From contig OX465599.1 in NCBI GenBank assembly GCA_950022295.1, forward strand, positions 285,035,501-285,099,500: a DNA stretch of 64,000 nt. Direction: 5' to 3'. Source of the stretch: Bromus sterilis (lineage: Eukaryota > Streptophyta > Magnoliopsida > Poales > Poaceae). Positions 33,391 through 45,034 of the stretch are shown one piece after another. Made by a program: the position numbers and the translations under genes. Positions within the stretch are counted from its first letter, which is position 1; each line of letters begins with the position of its first letter. The notes under the pieces were generated by a model. That model was not told the origin of the DNA. It saw nothing but the letters and a program-made list of their open reading frames with translations, and did no database searches.

Positions 33391-35424
33391 TAGTTTTTCC
33401 AGCCGTTCGCCCCTCAAACCGTTTTTCGGCGCTATTTTAGCACCGCTTGGGGGCGCTGGAGCGGCGAAACCTGCTTCGGACGGCCGCCCCCCAGCCGCGG
33501 CCCCAAAGCGGCTCCTCAAGTTCGGCGTGAATTTGTTTAAAACGACACAAATTGAACAAAATTCGGCCTAATTCATAATATTTGGTCTAATTTTACATAG
33601 TAGCAACTTAAAAACTGATTTTTTTTACTAAGCAAAAAACGAATACAACTGGTCAAAGTTGAGCTCCCCGCCGCCACCTCCAGCGGCCCCGCCAGCGGCG
33701 CCATCGTCGCCGCCGTCGTCGCCCTTGGGCTCGCGTTTCACGGCGGCCTGTGCACTGCACGTGCCGCCGCCGAGCGGCCCCTTCCTCCTCCTCACCCGCA
33801 GTGGCCACTCCTCCTCCTCGTCGTTGGTGTCGTCCAGCACGATGAACTCCGGAGTAGGCGGTGCCGGTGGTTCCCACTTGCTGTAGCTGCTGCCGCCCTT
33901 CACCTTGCCACTGCCCTCCCCTGCGCCGCCAGCCGGATCTTCGCCGCCTCAGCGCGCTTCTTGGCCTCGGCGAGGTCCCAGGTCTTGTATGCGCCTCCAC
34001 CTGGCTAAGGAGGTAGTCCTTCTTGGCCCACTCGAGGCCGGCGTCGTACTCCTCGTCCTTGGCGGCCGGCGGGGGCGGCGGAGGCGGGACGCCTCCTTCT
34101 CCTTCTTCATCTTGCTGCCGAGGCGAGAGAGGAAGCCTCGGCGCTGAGGCGCGGCTGACGATGGGCCGCCGATGACGACGCCGCCATCACGTGTTCGGCG
34201 GCCAAGCGGCTCGGTCTTGACCTTAGTTTTCACCTCGGTCTTGACCGGGGCGAGCTGTGGCGAGGAGTAGGCCGGCCCCGAGGAATGGGAGCCGGTGGAG
34301 CGCGACGCCGAGCCGCCGGACGACGAGGATGTCGCCTCCTCGCCGTCGCGCGGGAGCGTCGACCACAAAGGCGTGTTGCGGCTGTAGGAGCGGCGCGCCG
34401 CGGCCCCGTACCCCATCGGAGGGTACTAGAGCCGCGGCACGTTGCCGTTGTCGATATACTGGAGCACCCACTCAAGGGTGCGCCCCTCCGTGCTCCACCA
34501 CTGCCGGCGGCCGTCGCGGTTGTACCGGTCGGCCACCGGCGTGAGGCCGTTGGTGGAGGTGATCGCCTCGGCCCGGCGGTGCTGGAAGTAGGTGGCCCAT
34601 GCGGCGGTGTTGCCCGCCGCGTTCGCCGGGTTGGCGCGCTCCTCCGGTGTCATCTGGGCGCGGGCGGCCTCCACCTCCAGGTCGAAGGCGACGGTGCCCT
34701 CCTTTGGCGCCGGCGACACCGGGACGCTGCCGTTGGACAGCACCCAGTCGTGGGATGGCCTGGTGTCCGGCGGGCACGGATAGCCGACCTGCGCGAGGAG
34801 GATGGCCTCCATCTGCAGCAGGCTGCGGCGCTGGAATCCGTTCCGCGCAAGGTTGTCCATGGCCGCCGGCTAGGTGGTAGGAGGAGGAAGGAGGAGGAGA
34901 TGACCGCGAGATCAGAGGAGCAGAGGAGGAGGAGGAGCGAGTGTGTGCGACGTGTTCACCGGCGAGCCCTTTAAATAGCGGGAGAACGCGAAAGGACGGC
35001 CTCACCGGGGCGGAACACGCGGCGGCGCGGTCGTCGGACCGTTGGGCTACTCAACGCGCCGCATTGATTCCCCTGCCGCCGATTGGACTGGACATCAGCG
35101 CCGCATTGATGCTCTGCGGCGGCGGCAGGCGCGGGGAAGCCGAGGCAGGAGGATGACGATGTCGCGTGTTCACACGTCAATAAATGGGGCCGGTGCGTGG
35201 CGCGCGTGAAACCACGCACGCGTTTTCTCTCTTTCGCGCCGTTTTGTTTCATCCGGCGCCCCCAAGTGACCCCAGGACGCCGGGTTGGCTTAGGATCGCC
35301 GGACTCAATTTTGACCCAATCCGACGCTATTTGAACCCTTGGGGGCGCGGCTGAACGAAATTCGTCCATCCGAAATGAATAGCACTGCCTTAAGGGCCTC
35401 TTAGAGGCGCGACTGAAGATGCTC
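33391..35424 (-). mobile_element. Non-autonomous Harbinger-like element carrying an ORF
   Basis: The right end on the minus strand reads GAGCATCTTCAGTCGCGCC after TTA, a terminus of the PIF/Harbinger type in grasses with a TTA/TAA target site. The left end near 33391 is decayed (TTTTTCCAGCCGTTCGCCCC) but continues into the same kind of GC-rich subterminal sequence. No transposase is seen. The interior is GC-rich and carries one ORF on the minus strand. Element borders are approximate. Confidence 0.5.
33628..34860 (-). pseudogene. Transposon-borne ORF, unknown function
   Basis: The ORF starts MDNLARNGFQRRSLLQMEAI at 34860, continues QVGYPCPPDTRPSHDWVLS and EGRTLEWVLQYIDNGNVPRL, then meets TAG at 34426-34428 where related copies appear to have GAG. 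The frame continues (MGYGAAARRSYSRNTPLWST, KTEVKTKVKTEPLGRR), changes frame twice near 34000-33900, and ends EPPAPPTPEFIVLDDTND followed by an acidic and then Gly-rich tail. Many annotated Triticeae hypothetical proteins begin MDNL and have this layout (my recollection). The layout with Lys-Thr-Glu repeats and an acidic tail suggests a nuclear protein, but no known domain is visible. It is inactive here. Confidence 0.6.
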
Positions 35425-35628
35425 TAAGAACATAGCCTGTGATCCAAGATGATAGGTAATTTTCTTAAGGTAATAACGATACGAAAAGTAAAGACTCGAG
35501 GCATAGTAAAGCATTGCTGCTTGCTACCATGTTATGGGTGTCTATGAGTATGTGACTTTATCGAAAAAAATGAGTGGGTGACTACATATAAAACAGTTGA
35601 CTTCATTGGAGGATTAGCTTCTTAAGTA

Positions 35629-35840
35629 CTCCCTCCGTCCTGAAATAAGTGTCTCAACTTTATACTACTATCGTCACAGTTTACAGGTCGTGCGCATATC
35701 CCTAGATCGTCAATTTGACCAACATAACACAAGATGTTGATCAAACGCACGCACCCTTTAAGCTGCGGAGGAGGGAGTACTAACTTAATTTAGTACGAAA
35801 CTATATTAGAGTTAAGACACTTATTTCAAAACAGAGGGAG
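35629..35840. mobile_element. Stowaway MITE with a second MITE nested inside
   Basis: The outer element has termini CTCCCTCCGTCCTGAAATAA and TTATTTCAAAACAGAGGGAG with TA on both sides (35627-35628, 35841-35842). Its middle is interrupted at about 35667-35780 by a different Stowaway-like sequence. That sequence begins with GTCACAGTTTACAGG and ends GGAGGAGGGAGTA. Confidence 0.8.
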
Positions 35841-35842
35841 TA

Positions 35843-36371
35843 AGTTATAAAACATTTGGCTCAGGCTGTGACATTAAAAATGGCCTAGCATACCAATCTT
35901 AAACAGTTGACTAACTTTACCTATTTAGAATAAAACAAGCTACACATTTGGGATAAATGTGATTAAGTATAAAATATTTCGTCTATATACATTTTAATTT
36001 CGTATAATAATTAGGAAATGAAAAACGCCACAAATTTTTAAAATTGGTCAGAACAACAACAAACCTATCGACTGAATGAATAATAATACTGTAATAAAAA
36101 GGATCGGGTCGATCCAAATGTGTGGATTTCCTCTGCCATTCAAAACACTTGTATTTACACCCAGTGTTGCAGTCATCGTGCGTGCGGGGATTTATGAACA
36201 AATACCCCGATATTGTTTGGGAAAAAAATATACGTGATTACAGAAGTAGTAGATCTAAACCACGCAAAAGGATCGGCAACTGCATCTGATTTGAATTTGG
36301 GTTGATTACACTGAAAGAAAAAACCCCAAGGGAAAAAATAACACTGAAAGGTTCTTCTGTCTGAATAATGT
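35843..36371. other. AT-rich intergenic tract
   Basis: I see no gene, RNA or recognisable repeat here. The tract ends at the 3' end of the minus-strand LINE. Confidence 0.3.
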
Positions 36372-36623
36372 TTTTTAGATAAATGGCTTATGCCCGACTT
36401 TATAAATAAAGCCACCACGGCAGAGTCAATAAACCAACAATAACCAGATCAGTTCAACGGCCAGAGGCCACAACCATCCACAGCTAAAAGAAGTTCGATA
36501 CAAGGCCAGAGCCATAAACGACACGCAGGCCAGCTACCTACGCACACCAAAGAGCAGGAAGACGGAGCCATGTAGAAGATCAACCACCGTCCACAGGCCT
36601 CGTGGGAAGACAGGACGCCGCGT
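36372..36623 (-). mobile_element. 3' end of LINE 1 (beyond the CACTA insertion)
   Basis: On the minus strand this piece runs through GTGGTGGCTTTATTTATAAA and ends GGCATAAGCCATTTATCTAA with an A-rich tail, the typical 3' end of a Triticeae LINE. It is separated from the body of LINE 1 by the CACTA element. Confidence 0.65.
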
Positions 36624-37728
36624 CACTACTAGGAAAATAACTATACATGGAAACCTTATTAGTGGCACATTTTTTATGTAATGCGCCACTATGTTGTAAG
36701 GGGTGGCACACTGGTTAAAAATGCGCCACCTATAAGCTCTTATAGGTGGCACATTTTTTAAAATGCGCCACCCCTAAGGGTGGGCCAGCCCTGGATCCTC
36801 TTATATGTGGCGCATTCCTTAAGAACCTTATAGGTGGCGTATTCTGGAAATGCGCCACTCCTAAGAGTTTATGGGTGGCGCATTCTGGAAATGCGCCACT
36901 AATAATTCCTGGCGCATCTTGCATATGAGCCACTACTAAGCAAAAAATGTGAGGGAAAATTCCCAACACACAAATACACCCCCTGGATCGCCTTTTCAGT
37001 TTGAAAAAAATTAAAAGAAAATGATACAAATGTCAAAAAAATAAAAGAAAATAAGTTTCCCATGTGATATGTGGTCTAGTTGTTAGGAAAATTTACAAAT
37101 ATGAATTTCGACTTTTTTTGCAAAATCTCACGAGAATTTTGTAAAATGGGCATAACTTTTGCATACGACCTCCGATGAAAAAGTTTTTTATATGAAATAT
37201 CATCTACTCGAAAAGTTATATCCAAATTCAATGGGGGGGGGGGAACCCCGTTGAACATTTTTAGAATCCTCAAAAACCTAACAAAAAAAAGTTACGGGCA
37301 TTTGAAGATCTGGAGACAAAAAATGATTTTTTTAACTTAGTAGTGGCGCATTTTGTATGAAATGCGCCACTAGTAACAGAAAAAATTTGAATTTTTTTTA
37401 AAAATATAATTTTATTAAGAAAAAATAAATCAAAATAGGCTAGAGGACCGATCGGGAAGTTTCAAAAAAAGTTGAAAATTTTAGTAACATTAAAAAATAA
37501 AAAAATCAATTTTTTTAATTTTTTTTCACAATATGCTAAGGGTCCTATCGAGAAAGTTTCAAAAAAATGTTGAAAATTTTAGCACACCCATGAACATCAA
37601 CAAGGTCTTAGACATCAACATGGTTTTATAGGATTTATATGATAGATATATCAACAAGTACCTGCTAGATGAGCTGGAGTGGGAGTTGAATAGAATTGAG
37701 AAGTTGAAGTGGGAGTTGAATAGAATCG

Positions 37729-37785
37729 AGAAGTTAAGCGTGCTGGGGCTGGAGTAGTGCTAGGATGGGTGACCCTCGGGGAAGT
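37729..37785 (+). repeat. 5S rRNA-like segment inside the CACTA element
   Basis: The stretch GAAGTTAAGCGTGCTGGGGC, followed by GTAGTGCTAGGATGGGTGAC, corresponds to the middle and 3' part of plant 5S rRNA. This part includes the internal control region (A box, intermediate element and C box). Upstream, GTGGGAGTTGAATAGAAT is tandemly repeated twice. The 5' third and the 3' end of 5S rRNA are absent, so it is not a functional 5S gene. It may derive from 5S DNA directly or from a Cassandra-type TRIM LTR, which also carries 5S sequence. Confidence 0.75.
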
Positions 37786-37902
37786 TTGACCTAAGATTAA
37801 GCATACTGACCGGGAATTAAGCATACTAACCTGAGATTAAGAAAAAAAAAAATCGTTATCCACATTCAAAATTCAAAGTTTAATTTTTTTAATAGTGGCG
37901 CA

Positions 37903-38420
37903 TCTATAATACTATAATAGATCATCCCCACTATCTTATATATCTCAACATGCAAGCATGCCACCTCATCAAAGGCCCACCACAATATGCATGAGAACAA
38001 GTTCTTCATTATTAGTTGATCTCATGCACACATCCATTTAATAACACATGCAACCTCCCTCAACATGCATGGATATTTTCCTATTATATTACATCACTTT
38101 TAACATGTATACATGTCACATCATCAAAGACTCACCACAATATGCATAAGAACAAGTTCTTAGTTATTAGTTGATCTCATGCATACATCAATATAATGAT
38201 ACATGCCAACCCACTCAACATGCATGTTTTTTTTCATTATATTACATTACTTATATTTAATAAATATTTTTAACTACACAATAACAAAATACAACACATA
38301 AAATTTATTTTTATACTTTAGTTTATATACTATTAATTCAACTATTCATATTTCATGCAATCAATCATTTCAAAATATATTTCAACTAATTCCCGCAGCA
38401 ACGCGCGGGGTATCATCTAG
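37903..38420 (+). mobile_element. Non-autonomous Helitron
   Basis: It begins TCTATAATACTATAATAG and ends ATCATCTAG. A hairpin CCCGC...GCGGG (38392-38396 and 38405-38409) stands about 7 bases before the terminal CTAG. The insertion lies exactly between A (37902) and T (38421), the Helitron target. Joining the flanks restores GTGGCGCATTTTCAGAATGC, one of the palindromic CACTA motifs. The interior consists of two tandem copies of about 155 bp (from about 37948 and 38101) sharing GAGAACAAGTTCTT-like cores and TTATTAGTTGATCTCATGCA. No helicase is encoded. Confidence 0.88.
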
Positions 38421-38469
38421 TTTTCAGAATGCGCCACCCCTAAGACTAAAAGGCTATTCCCTAGTAGTG

Positions 38470-40249
38470 CGGTAATCTTCACCTTGGAAATCATAGGCTC
38501 CAAGTCCTCCTGGTCCGCCGCCTTACTCAAGAATTTCCACATCTGTAAGAAGCCGACAAGTTTATAAACACAAGCTGCGAAGCCGCAGAAAAACAGATCC
38601 AAAAAAGACGTTGGACCTTGGGCTCAAGCGACCTGGTTAGAATTCTGACCTCCCCAAAAGTCCTCAGGGCCCAAAACACACCCAACCAAGATCGAATACA
38701 ACTCCATAAAAACACAACAAGGTTATAGTGAAAGAAAATGTGAGATGCATTCTCTCTTTCCCCACACAAAACACACAGATCAGAACGAGTGATGTTCCGT
38801 TTACGGATCTGTTCCGAAGTAGGAAGCTTATCGCGAAAGGCTTGCCACATAAATTTTTTGATTTTAGGGGGAATTTTGGCCTTCCAAATCGGAGAGAACC
38901 GAGAAGAAACAACACTTCCACGAAGGGCGTTGTATAGAGACTTAACCGTGAAATTCCCCGAGGCGGTGAGCTGCCAGATAACCTCATCTTTTCCATCCGA
39001 GAGCGGAGGCAGAAGGGCAACAAGGCGATGCCAATCAGCCAACTGTTCAGGAGAGAGAAGACGACGGAAACCCAGGTTCCACCCAGTCCCAGCCAGCTCC
39101 GAGATGGAGATAGACGGATTGCCACAGACAGCAAGCAGGGCCGAAAAACTCTCCGACAACCGTCCCACCGGGGACCAGAGGACCAACCAGAACCGAACAG
39201 AAGCACCATCCTTAACTACAAACCGAACATAAGTACGAAACGTGTCTCTCAGTTTGATCAGGGTACGCCAAAATTGCGAGCCCCTCGAGGCACTCGCAAA
39301 CAGAGGGGAAGAGACCGGGAAGTATTTAGCTTTGAGGATAGCCAGCCATAGCGAAGATTCTGAACCAGTACAGATTTTCCACCACCATTTTACCATGAGA
39401 CAAGTGTTCATTGTGGTCGTGTCAATAATGCCCAGGCCTCCCACCTTTTTGGGTTTGCAAATCATCTTCCATTTGACTAACCGGTACTTCCGTTTATTGT
39501 CAGTGGAATTCCAGAAGAAATTCCGACGGTGTCTGTCCATGGCTTCATGTGAAACGCCGGGCATCAGATAAACGCCCATGGTATAGGTAGGTAAGGAAGA
39601 GAGACATGCATTGATGAGACAGACTTTAGCAGCCGAAGAGTGGTGCTTGCCCCGCCAAGGCAGCACCCTATTACCAACCTTGGCCACCACCGGACGAAGG
39701 TGTTTGGAAGAGATCCTGTCTGGGGAAATAGAGATTCCCGGATACTTTAAAGGAAACGAGCCAAGCGAACAGTTCATGAGGTCCGCAACCCGTCTAGCAG
39801 AATCTTGAGAACACCCAGTCGCTAGGAGCTCACTCTTAGTAAAATTAATCTTCAGCCCCGACAAGGCCTCGAAGCAAAGGAGTAGGAATTTCACTTTAGC
39901 GAGGCACAGGTCATTATGTTCAACAATGATGATAGTATCATCCGCATATTGCAAGTGAGATAAACTGTTCGGGATGAGGTGCTAAACCACATGCATGATG
40001 TGGCCCGAGCTTGCATCACGGTCAAGGATACGAGAAAAGGCATCGCCCACGAAATTAAACAACATCGGGGAGATAGGATCACCTTGGAGAAGGCCAAGAC
40101 CATTCGCAAAGTAATCCCCAACAGAACCATTGATCGAAACCGCCGTGTGCCCACCCGTGACCAGTTTAAGGATGCAGTGGACATAGCCACCATCAAAACC
40201 TTGGCGCGAAGCACCTCAGCAAGAAAGGTCCAACTAACACAATCATATG
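38470..40249 (-). mobile_element. LINE 1 body, ORF2 3' half
   Basis: This segment lies between the CACTA insertion and solo LTR C. It carries the C-terminal half of reverse transcriptase and the zinc-finger region. The minus-strand reading continues from 44545 (LDFEK) across LTR C into YDCVSWTFLAEVLRAK, so the two parts belong together. Confidence 0.88.
38527..39954 (-). pseudogene. LINE 1 ORF2: RT C-terminal half and zf-RVT
   Basis: The frame starts at the catalytic YADDTIIIVEHNDLCLAKV of the reverse transcriptase, then LSGLKINFTKSELL and the thumb region (PLKYPGISISP; WRGKHHSSAAKVCLINACLS). It ends in the zf-RVT domain (LCVLCGERENASHIFFH). The upstream RT part, 40254-39955, is frameshifted and contains a stop near 39980. 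The enzyme copies LINE RNA at nicked target DNA; this copy is dead from stops, frameshifts and two insertions. The ORF closes at 38527 shortly before the CACTA insertion. Confidence 0.88.
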
Positions 40250-43200
40250 TGTAAGGCCCGATATGCGGTACTGTTCCAGATCTAGGTGTTTCCATCCAGA
40301 TCCGGGGACGAAGCACATATCGGTCCCACCGCGACATATGACGAAGCCATATGCCCTGGATTTCCAACATGATATCACAACATTACAGCTACATGGATAG
40401 AACATCTCATACAATCGGCATACAACTGCCTTAATACAATACATCAGCGGAAGATACATGTCTGAGTACAGACTACAATCAATTGCCTAATGGCCAAGAG
40501 AAAATCATCGATCCCCATAACTACACGGGCCCAGGCCTTCCGCCGGGATCCGCCTAACTAGTCGTCGTCGAGTCTCCACGTGAAACATCGATCACCATAC
40601 CTGTTTTCGATCAAGAACCCTAAAAAGAGTTTGGGAGTAGTATCATGAGTACATAAGTACTCAGCATCCAATTGTAGTGGTCAACTGACCCAGCAAGGAC
40701 TTCATCACTCGTCATTCTAGGACAACTAGTAGTTTACGGTAAGGATGGGGCAAGTGGTGAGGTTGCAGCCGCACTAGCATTTATGAAGTGGCTAACGATC
40801 TAGAGAGTAAGATAAGAAGCCAAGCATTCGATGAGGAATCGCCTCCAACAAGTCTGCTATCCACCTACTTACGCAAGCATAACACCTATCCTATCCTTGT
40901 CCTCCTCTTCGCATCCCGACGAAGAAGAAGTAGTCAAGGCACACACACATTGATCAAGTTATAATAAGATTAACTCAGTTGTTGTTGTCTATGAACAAGG
41001 AGTAGGTCTCAAGTCGTCCATAACCGTGGACACGGCTTCTCGAAAAGATTTAACCCTGCAGGGGTGTACCAACTGCCCATTACAAGGCTCGCATGCACGC
41101 CCATCTCTCTCAGTTTCTACCCATCACAGGCAGCCATTTTATGATTTAGTCCCGAGAGATCCGAAACGACAGGTCCCTCTAGCTAACAACGAACAAATCC
41201 GGGTGGCCCCCGGGGAGTCAAGACCCAATCCAAAAGCCGGCCACGCTCTCGGATCGGACTCTTCCGTATGACGCAGGTCGGATTGCCAGTAATTCTCACA
41301 TGAGGCCGGGTCCTAGCTGATCAGGTGGACCAACAGGAAAACCATGTTCCCACTGGCCCGATTTGTTTTAAAGAACATCTGCTAGGAGCGACCCGACAGA
41401 CAAACACACGGTTTTCAAATGGTAAATCAGCTTGGGCCACCACTAGAAATGTTTGAATCTAGGTAGGTAAGAAAAGGGGACCCCATAAAATCCCACACGC
41501 GGTTAGGCACACTCAGTCTTAGAACCAATACCCGGAACTCGGATCCTAGGTGACTCGAATGGAACAAAGCGTCGGGGCGGGATAGCCTAGACCTTCCATC
41601 CTTCGTCGAATATAGTCAACATTATAATAATCATATCATCAACAACAATATAATAATGTGATAGCCCAAACCAAGGAGTAACAGGGTAACATCGTAGCAT
41701 CCTAAGCATGCATACTAAGCAGGGGCTGAGCAACGAGCAATAGTAACATAGCAGTACAAGGTTTGCTGGGAGGGGACATGGTTGTATCGGTTTGAAAGAG
41801 GTTGTAAACATGTGGTAGGATCAAACATCGAACCTATCCTAGACTAGCACGCAAACCGCTGGTTGAAATAGAATGGATCATAAGTAATGTATAGTCCTTG
41901 CCTGTTGATAAGTCGGATTCCGAAGGTGTAGTTGATCGCAAGCTCGCATCGTCTCCGAGAGGTACCCGCGGAAGCACACAAGACGGTAAACACTGGAAAG
42001 CAATCAACGAGAAAGCATCTATTACTAAGAAGCAAACACGAGCAAGCATCAACAAGAACGCAACACGAGACATCACACCTACCGTCGAGAGCGGTTACTA
42101 ACAGGTTAAGTGGAGTACTCGTCACACGCGACGATACCACACGTTTACGATGGTTCAAGTTGTTTAGCTACAGGTTATCAACAAATGTTGTTAACATGGC
42201 ATCTCACTCAAGCATGGCATAGCACACAAACATGGCAAGAGGTGAAGCATAAGGTAAACTAGCTATGCTAGTCAATTTAAGTGAGGCACAACCTAAACAT
42301 GGCATACCACTAAGTGCCCCACGATAATTTAAGTAATTGGTACTGTTCTGACCTAAACCATATTTTAGATTGGTTAACAACAACAAAAAATAGAATAACC
42401 ACAAAGTAAATGAAAAACTAATCAAGTTACACATAAAGAACACTCCAAACGGAGTTATGGTTAAAAAGATACAAGCATTACAAGTTTAGAACACAATCTG
42501 CCAACATCGGGTAACACACTTTAGAGCAATGCATAAACAGGATAATGAATGCAAACATGCTCACAAATGATATGCAACTAAAGTAGACATGACAAGGAAG
42601 GCATGGCAAAAGGAATCATGCAAAAAGGCATCATGGTTCACTAGTTATAAGCAACACAAAAAGCTATAAAACATTACTGGTCTAGGACTTAGTGAAAATC
42701 AAGAAAACAGTGCAAAAACTGTTATTTTCATGCTGTATAAACAGGGGTAAAGCTATATGCAAAAGTGCAGCAACATGACATAGCAATATATGAGCATGGA
42801 GTAGGAATGATGGTGATCAGGTACAAACAAGAATCATGGTCATAGGCCTAACAAATCAAAAGATATTAAGCATGCAACATGGCATCGGAAAGTTACAGAC
42901 TTAGAGAAAAACAAAGGTGGCTATCAAAAACAGCAGGATAGCAACTTTGGAGATAAAAATAACTATGACCAGAAATGTAAACATGACAATTCAATACATA
43001 TAATGGAAGTAGACATGATGCTTAACGGTATGCAAAAAGAATCAATGCAATAGGCCTCATGGATGTGTCACAATCATCATGCAAACTTGCAATAAAACAA
43101 CAGCAGCAGCACATAACAGAAATTAATAGCAGTTAAACAGTCTGATGCCCACTTCAACACAGATTAACAACATCAAGATGGCCTCAAATCAAAATGCTCA

Positions 43201-44539
43201 CAAAAGATGAATTGAAGTACACACAATTCTAAGAAAAAAAAATTTTGGGCGCAACGCGATCCGAGCTACGGTTTACTCCCAAACTTCAACGCAAAACAGC
43301 ATCAGCAACACATATTAAAAGACTTAGCAGAAATTTCGAAAGATTCGCAGGGATTTGTTTTAAAAGGGCTTCACCCTTAAGTGGGCTCGGCCCACTGGCT
43401 GGCTGGGCTGGGGCGCCTGGCAGGCCAGCTGGACTGCTGCAGGCCGCGCGGCTAGGCTCTGGGGCAGGCCGGCCCACGTGCAGCGGCTGGAGGCGTCCGG
43501 GCTGGCCCCGTTCTGGGTTGACGGTGGCGGCGGCCAGTCGGCTACCGGCAGCGAGCGGCGCAACACGGGACGGAGGGGGTCACGACGGAGGGGTCCGGGC
43601 CTGCGGATCCGGTCGCGGCATCGCCGGATCCGGCCGGTGGCGTGACGTGGAAGGGAGGGCGGCGCAGCAGTGCTACATGGCGCGCGGCGGCGCGAGCTCC
43701 GGCCGCGGGCGTCCAAGGCGCGGCGGCGTGGCGCCGTTCTCTGCGAGGGGAGAGGAGAAGGTCAGGGCAAGAGGAGGAGAGAGCGCGCGAGAGGAAGGAG
43801 AGGAGGTGCGGCGGCGCCGGTGGCCGGAGGAGCACGGCGGCGCGTCGGCCTCGGGTGCGGCGGCGGGGTGCTGCGTGAGGAGAGAGGTGGAGGGTAGGTG
43901 GGGAGCTCCCTGGGCCGTCGGATCGCGAGATCTGACGGTCCAGGATGGATCTGGCTAGGTTTTGGGAAAAAAATTGACTAAATTGCGAAAATTGGGGCTA
44001 TGTTTGAGGGGGTGGTTGCAATTTTTGCTAGGGGAAACCCTAGAAAGGGGTGGGAGTATGGTGGTCTTTATATAGCCCAGGTGGCTGGCAGTTTGCAAAA
44101 ACATCCCCGGCTTTTCTCACGCGCGCGCGGTGCTTACGTTACTGACCACCGGGGTCCGCAGGACCTCCGATTCGGGTAAAACTTCGAACGGCGCGATCAG
44201 CCCGTCGAGCCGGCGGCGTTCACCCTGCGCTGGAACCGTTCCGATAACACTTTCCGGCGCGCTATAAAAATAACCCATTTAATTATTAAACGGGGTTTTC
44301 GTTCCGTTGGCTACGGCTGGTCTGGTGCGGGTTTTCGCAACGGTGATTGGGTGAAAGCCGATGTCGCAAAGGTCGAGTGTCAGGGTGGCAAGGGTATGTC
44401 TCCGTCCGGTACGAGATAAGAGGGGGGAAATAATCGCCGATCGATAAATCGGGATGCAAACACCGCAAGCAAATCAGACAATCAATCAAATCACACCGAA
44501 AACAAAAATTTATTTTTTTGTGAAATCTGGACTGTTACA
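40250..44539 (-). mobile_element. Solo LTR C, Tekay/Del-type, inserted in LINE 1 ORF2
   Basis: On the minus strand it begins TGTAACAGTCCAGATTTCAC and ends GGGCCTTACA, 4290 bp. The target duplication is ATATG (40245-40249) and ATATC (44540-44544), one mismatch. LINE codons resume on both sides. It has the family layout: AT-rich start, GC-rich block (43380-43960), a long AT-rich tract, and the conserved boxes at 41020-41064 and 40459-40474. No internal sequence remains. Confidence 0.9.
40558..41910 (-). other. Putative LTR-embedded exon III (and weak exon II), LTR C
   Basis: Exon III is 40558-40619 (62 nt) after CTTTTTAG. In the phase used by the other LTRs it reads FLIENRYGDRCFTWRLDDD and stops at TAG. 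The length is 2 plus a multiple of 3, as in the others. A GC donor (CAACAG|GCAAGG) at about 41902 may mark the end of exon II, but the exon II start and exon I donor are not clear in this copy. Confidence 0.35.
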
Positions 44540-44544
44540 ATATC

Positions 44545-45034
44545 ACTTTTCAAAATCGAGCTTAAGGATGATGACATTAGTGTTACATCGCTTTAAATCG
44601 TGCATGATCTCATGGAGACAAGCAATTCCTTCCAGAATAAAATGGACCTTAATGAACGCAGATTGGGAAGGGCTAATGACCCTATGAGCAATCGGAGCGA
44701 GGCAAGCCGCAAAGGCTTTAGAGGGAAATTTCGCCACATTGTTAATCAGAGCGATTGGAAAAAACAGCCTGATCGAGTCAGCACCTTTAACTTTGGGGAT
44801 TAGGGAAAGAACCGCATAATTGAGTCTGGAAATATCAACCGTGCCAAGGAAAAAGCCAATGTAAGTACTTGCATAAAGAAGATGTTTCATCGAGAGACAG
44901 AACTTTTGAAAAAAGGTAACTGAGAAACCATCCGGACCAGGAGCGAAATTTGCCTTGGAGGAAGCCACCTCCCAATCGATCTCCTCGTGAGTCAAGGGAA
45001 CCATGAGAGCACCGTTATCATCCTCAGAAACCAA
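44545..45034 (-). pseudogene. LINE 1 ORF2: RT N-terminal part
   Basis: This part contains SSKANFAPGPDGFSVTFFQ, LIPKVKGADSIRLFFPIALI and SPSQSAFIKVHFILEG, then NVIILKLDFEK, the fingers and palm start of a LINE RT. It is cut at LDFEK by solo LTR C. Between 45034 and 45443 the frame is broken by stops. Confidence 0.85.

Larger units (their letters stand above)
36624..38469. mobile_element. Non-autonomous CACTA transposon inside LINE 1
   Basis: The termini are CACTACTAGGAAAATA on the left and, on the minus strand, CACTACTAGGGAATAG on the right. The flanking bases are CGT and CGG, a 3-bp target duplication with one change. The left 300 bp hold about a dozen copies of GTGGCGCAT or its complement, often as facing pairs that form hairpins, as expected for CACTA subterminal transposase sites. 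No transposase ORF is present. A Helitron (37903-38420) and a 5S-like tract (37729-37785) lie inside. Length without the Helitron is about 1.33 kb. Confidence 0.9.

Noticed and set aside
34285..34974. ORF of 229 codons on the plus strand in the Harbinger-like element
   Set aside because: It is antisense to the better supported ORF starting MDNLARNGF and has low-complexity Arg/Gly content.
37729..37785. Functional 5S rRNA gene
   Set aside because: Only the middle and 3' part are present, with changes and no terminator or tandem array.
43245..43958. ORF of 237 codons on the plus strand in LTR C
   Set aside because: It lies in the GC-rich block of a minus-strand LTR, is low in complexity (Gly, Ala, Arg), and runs against the element. 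High GC alone explains the lack of stops.
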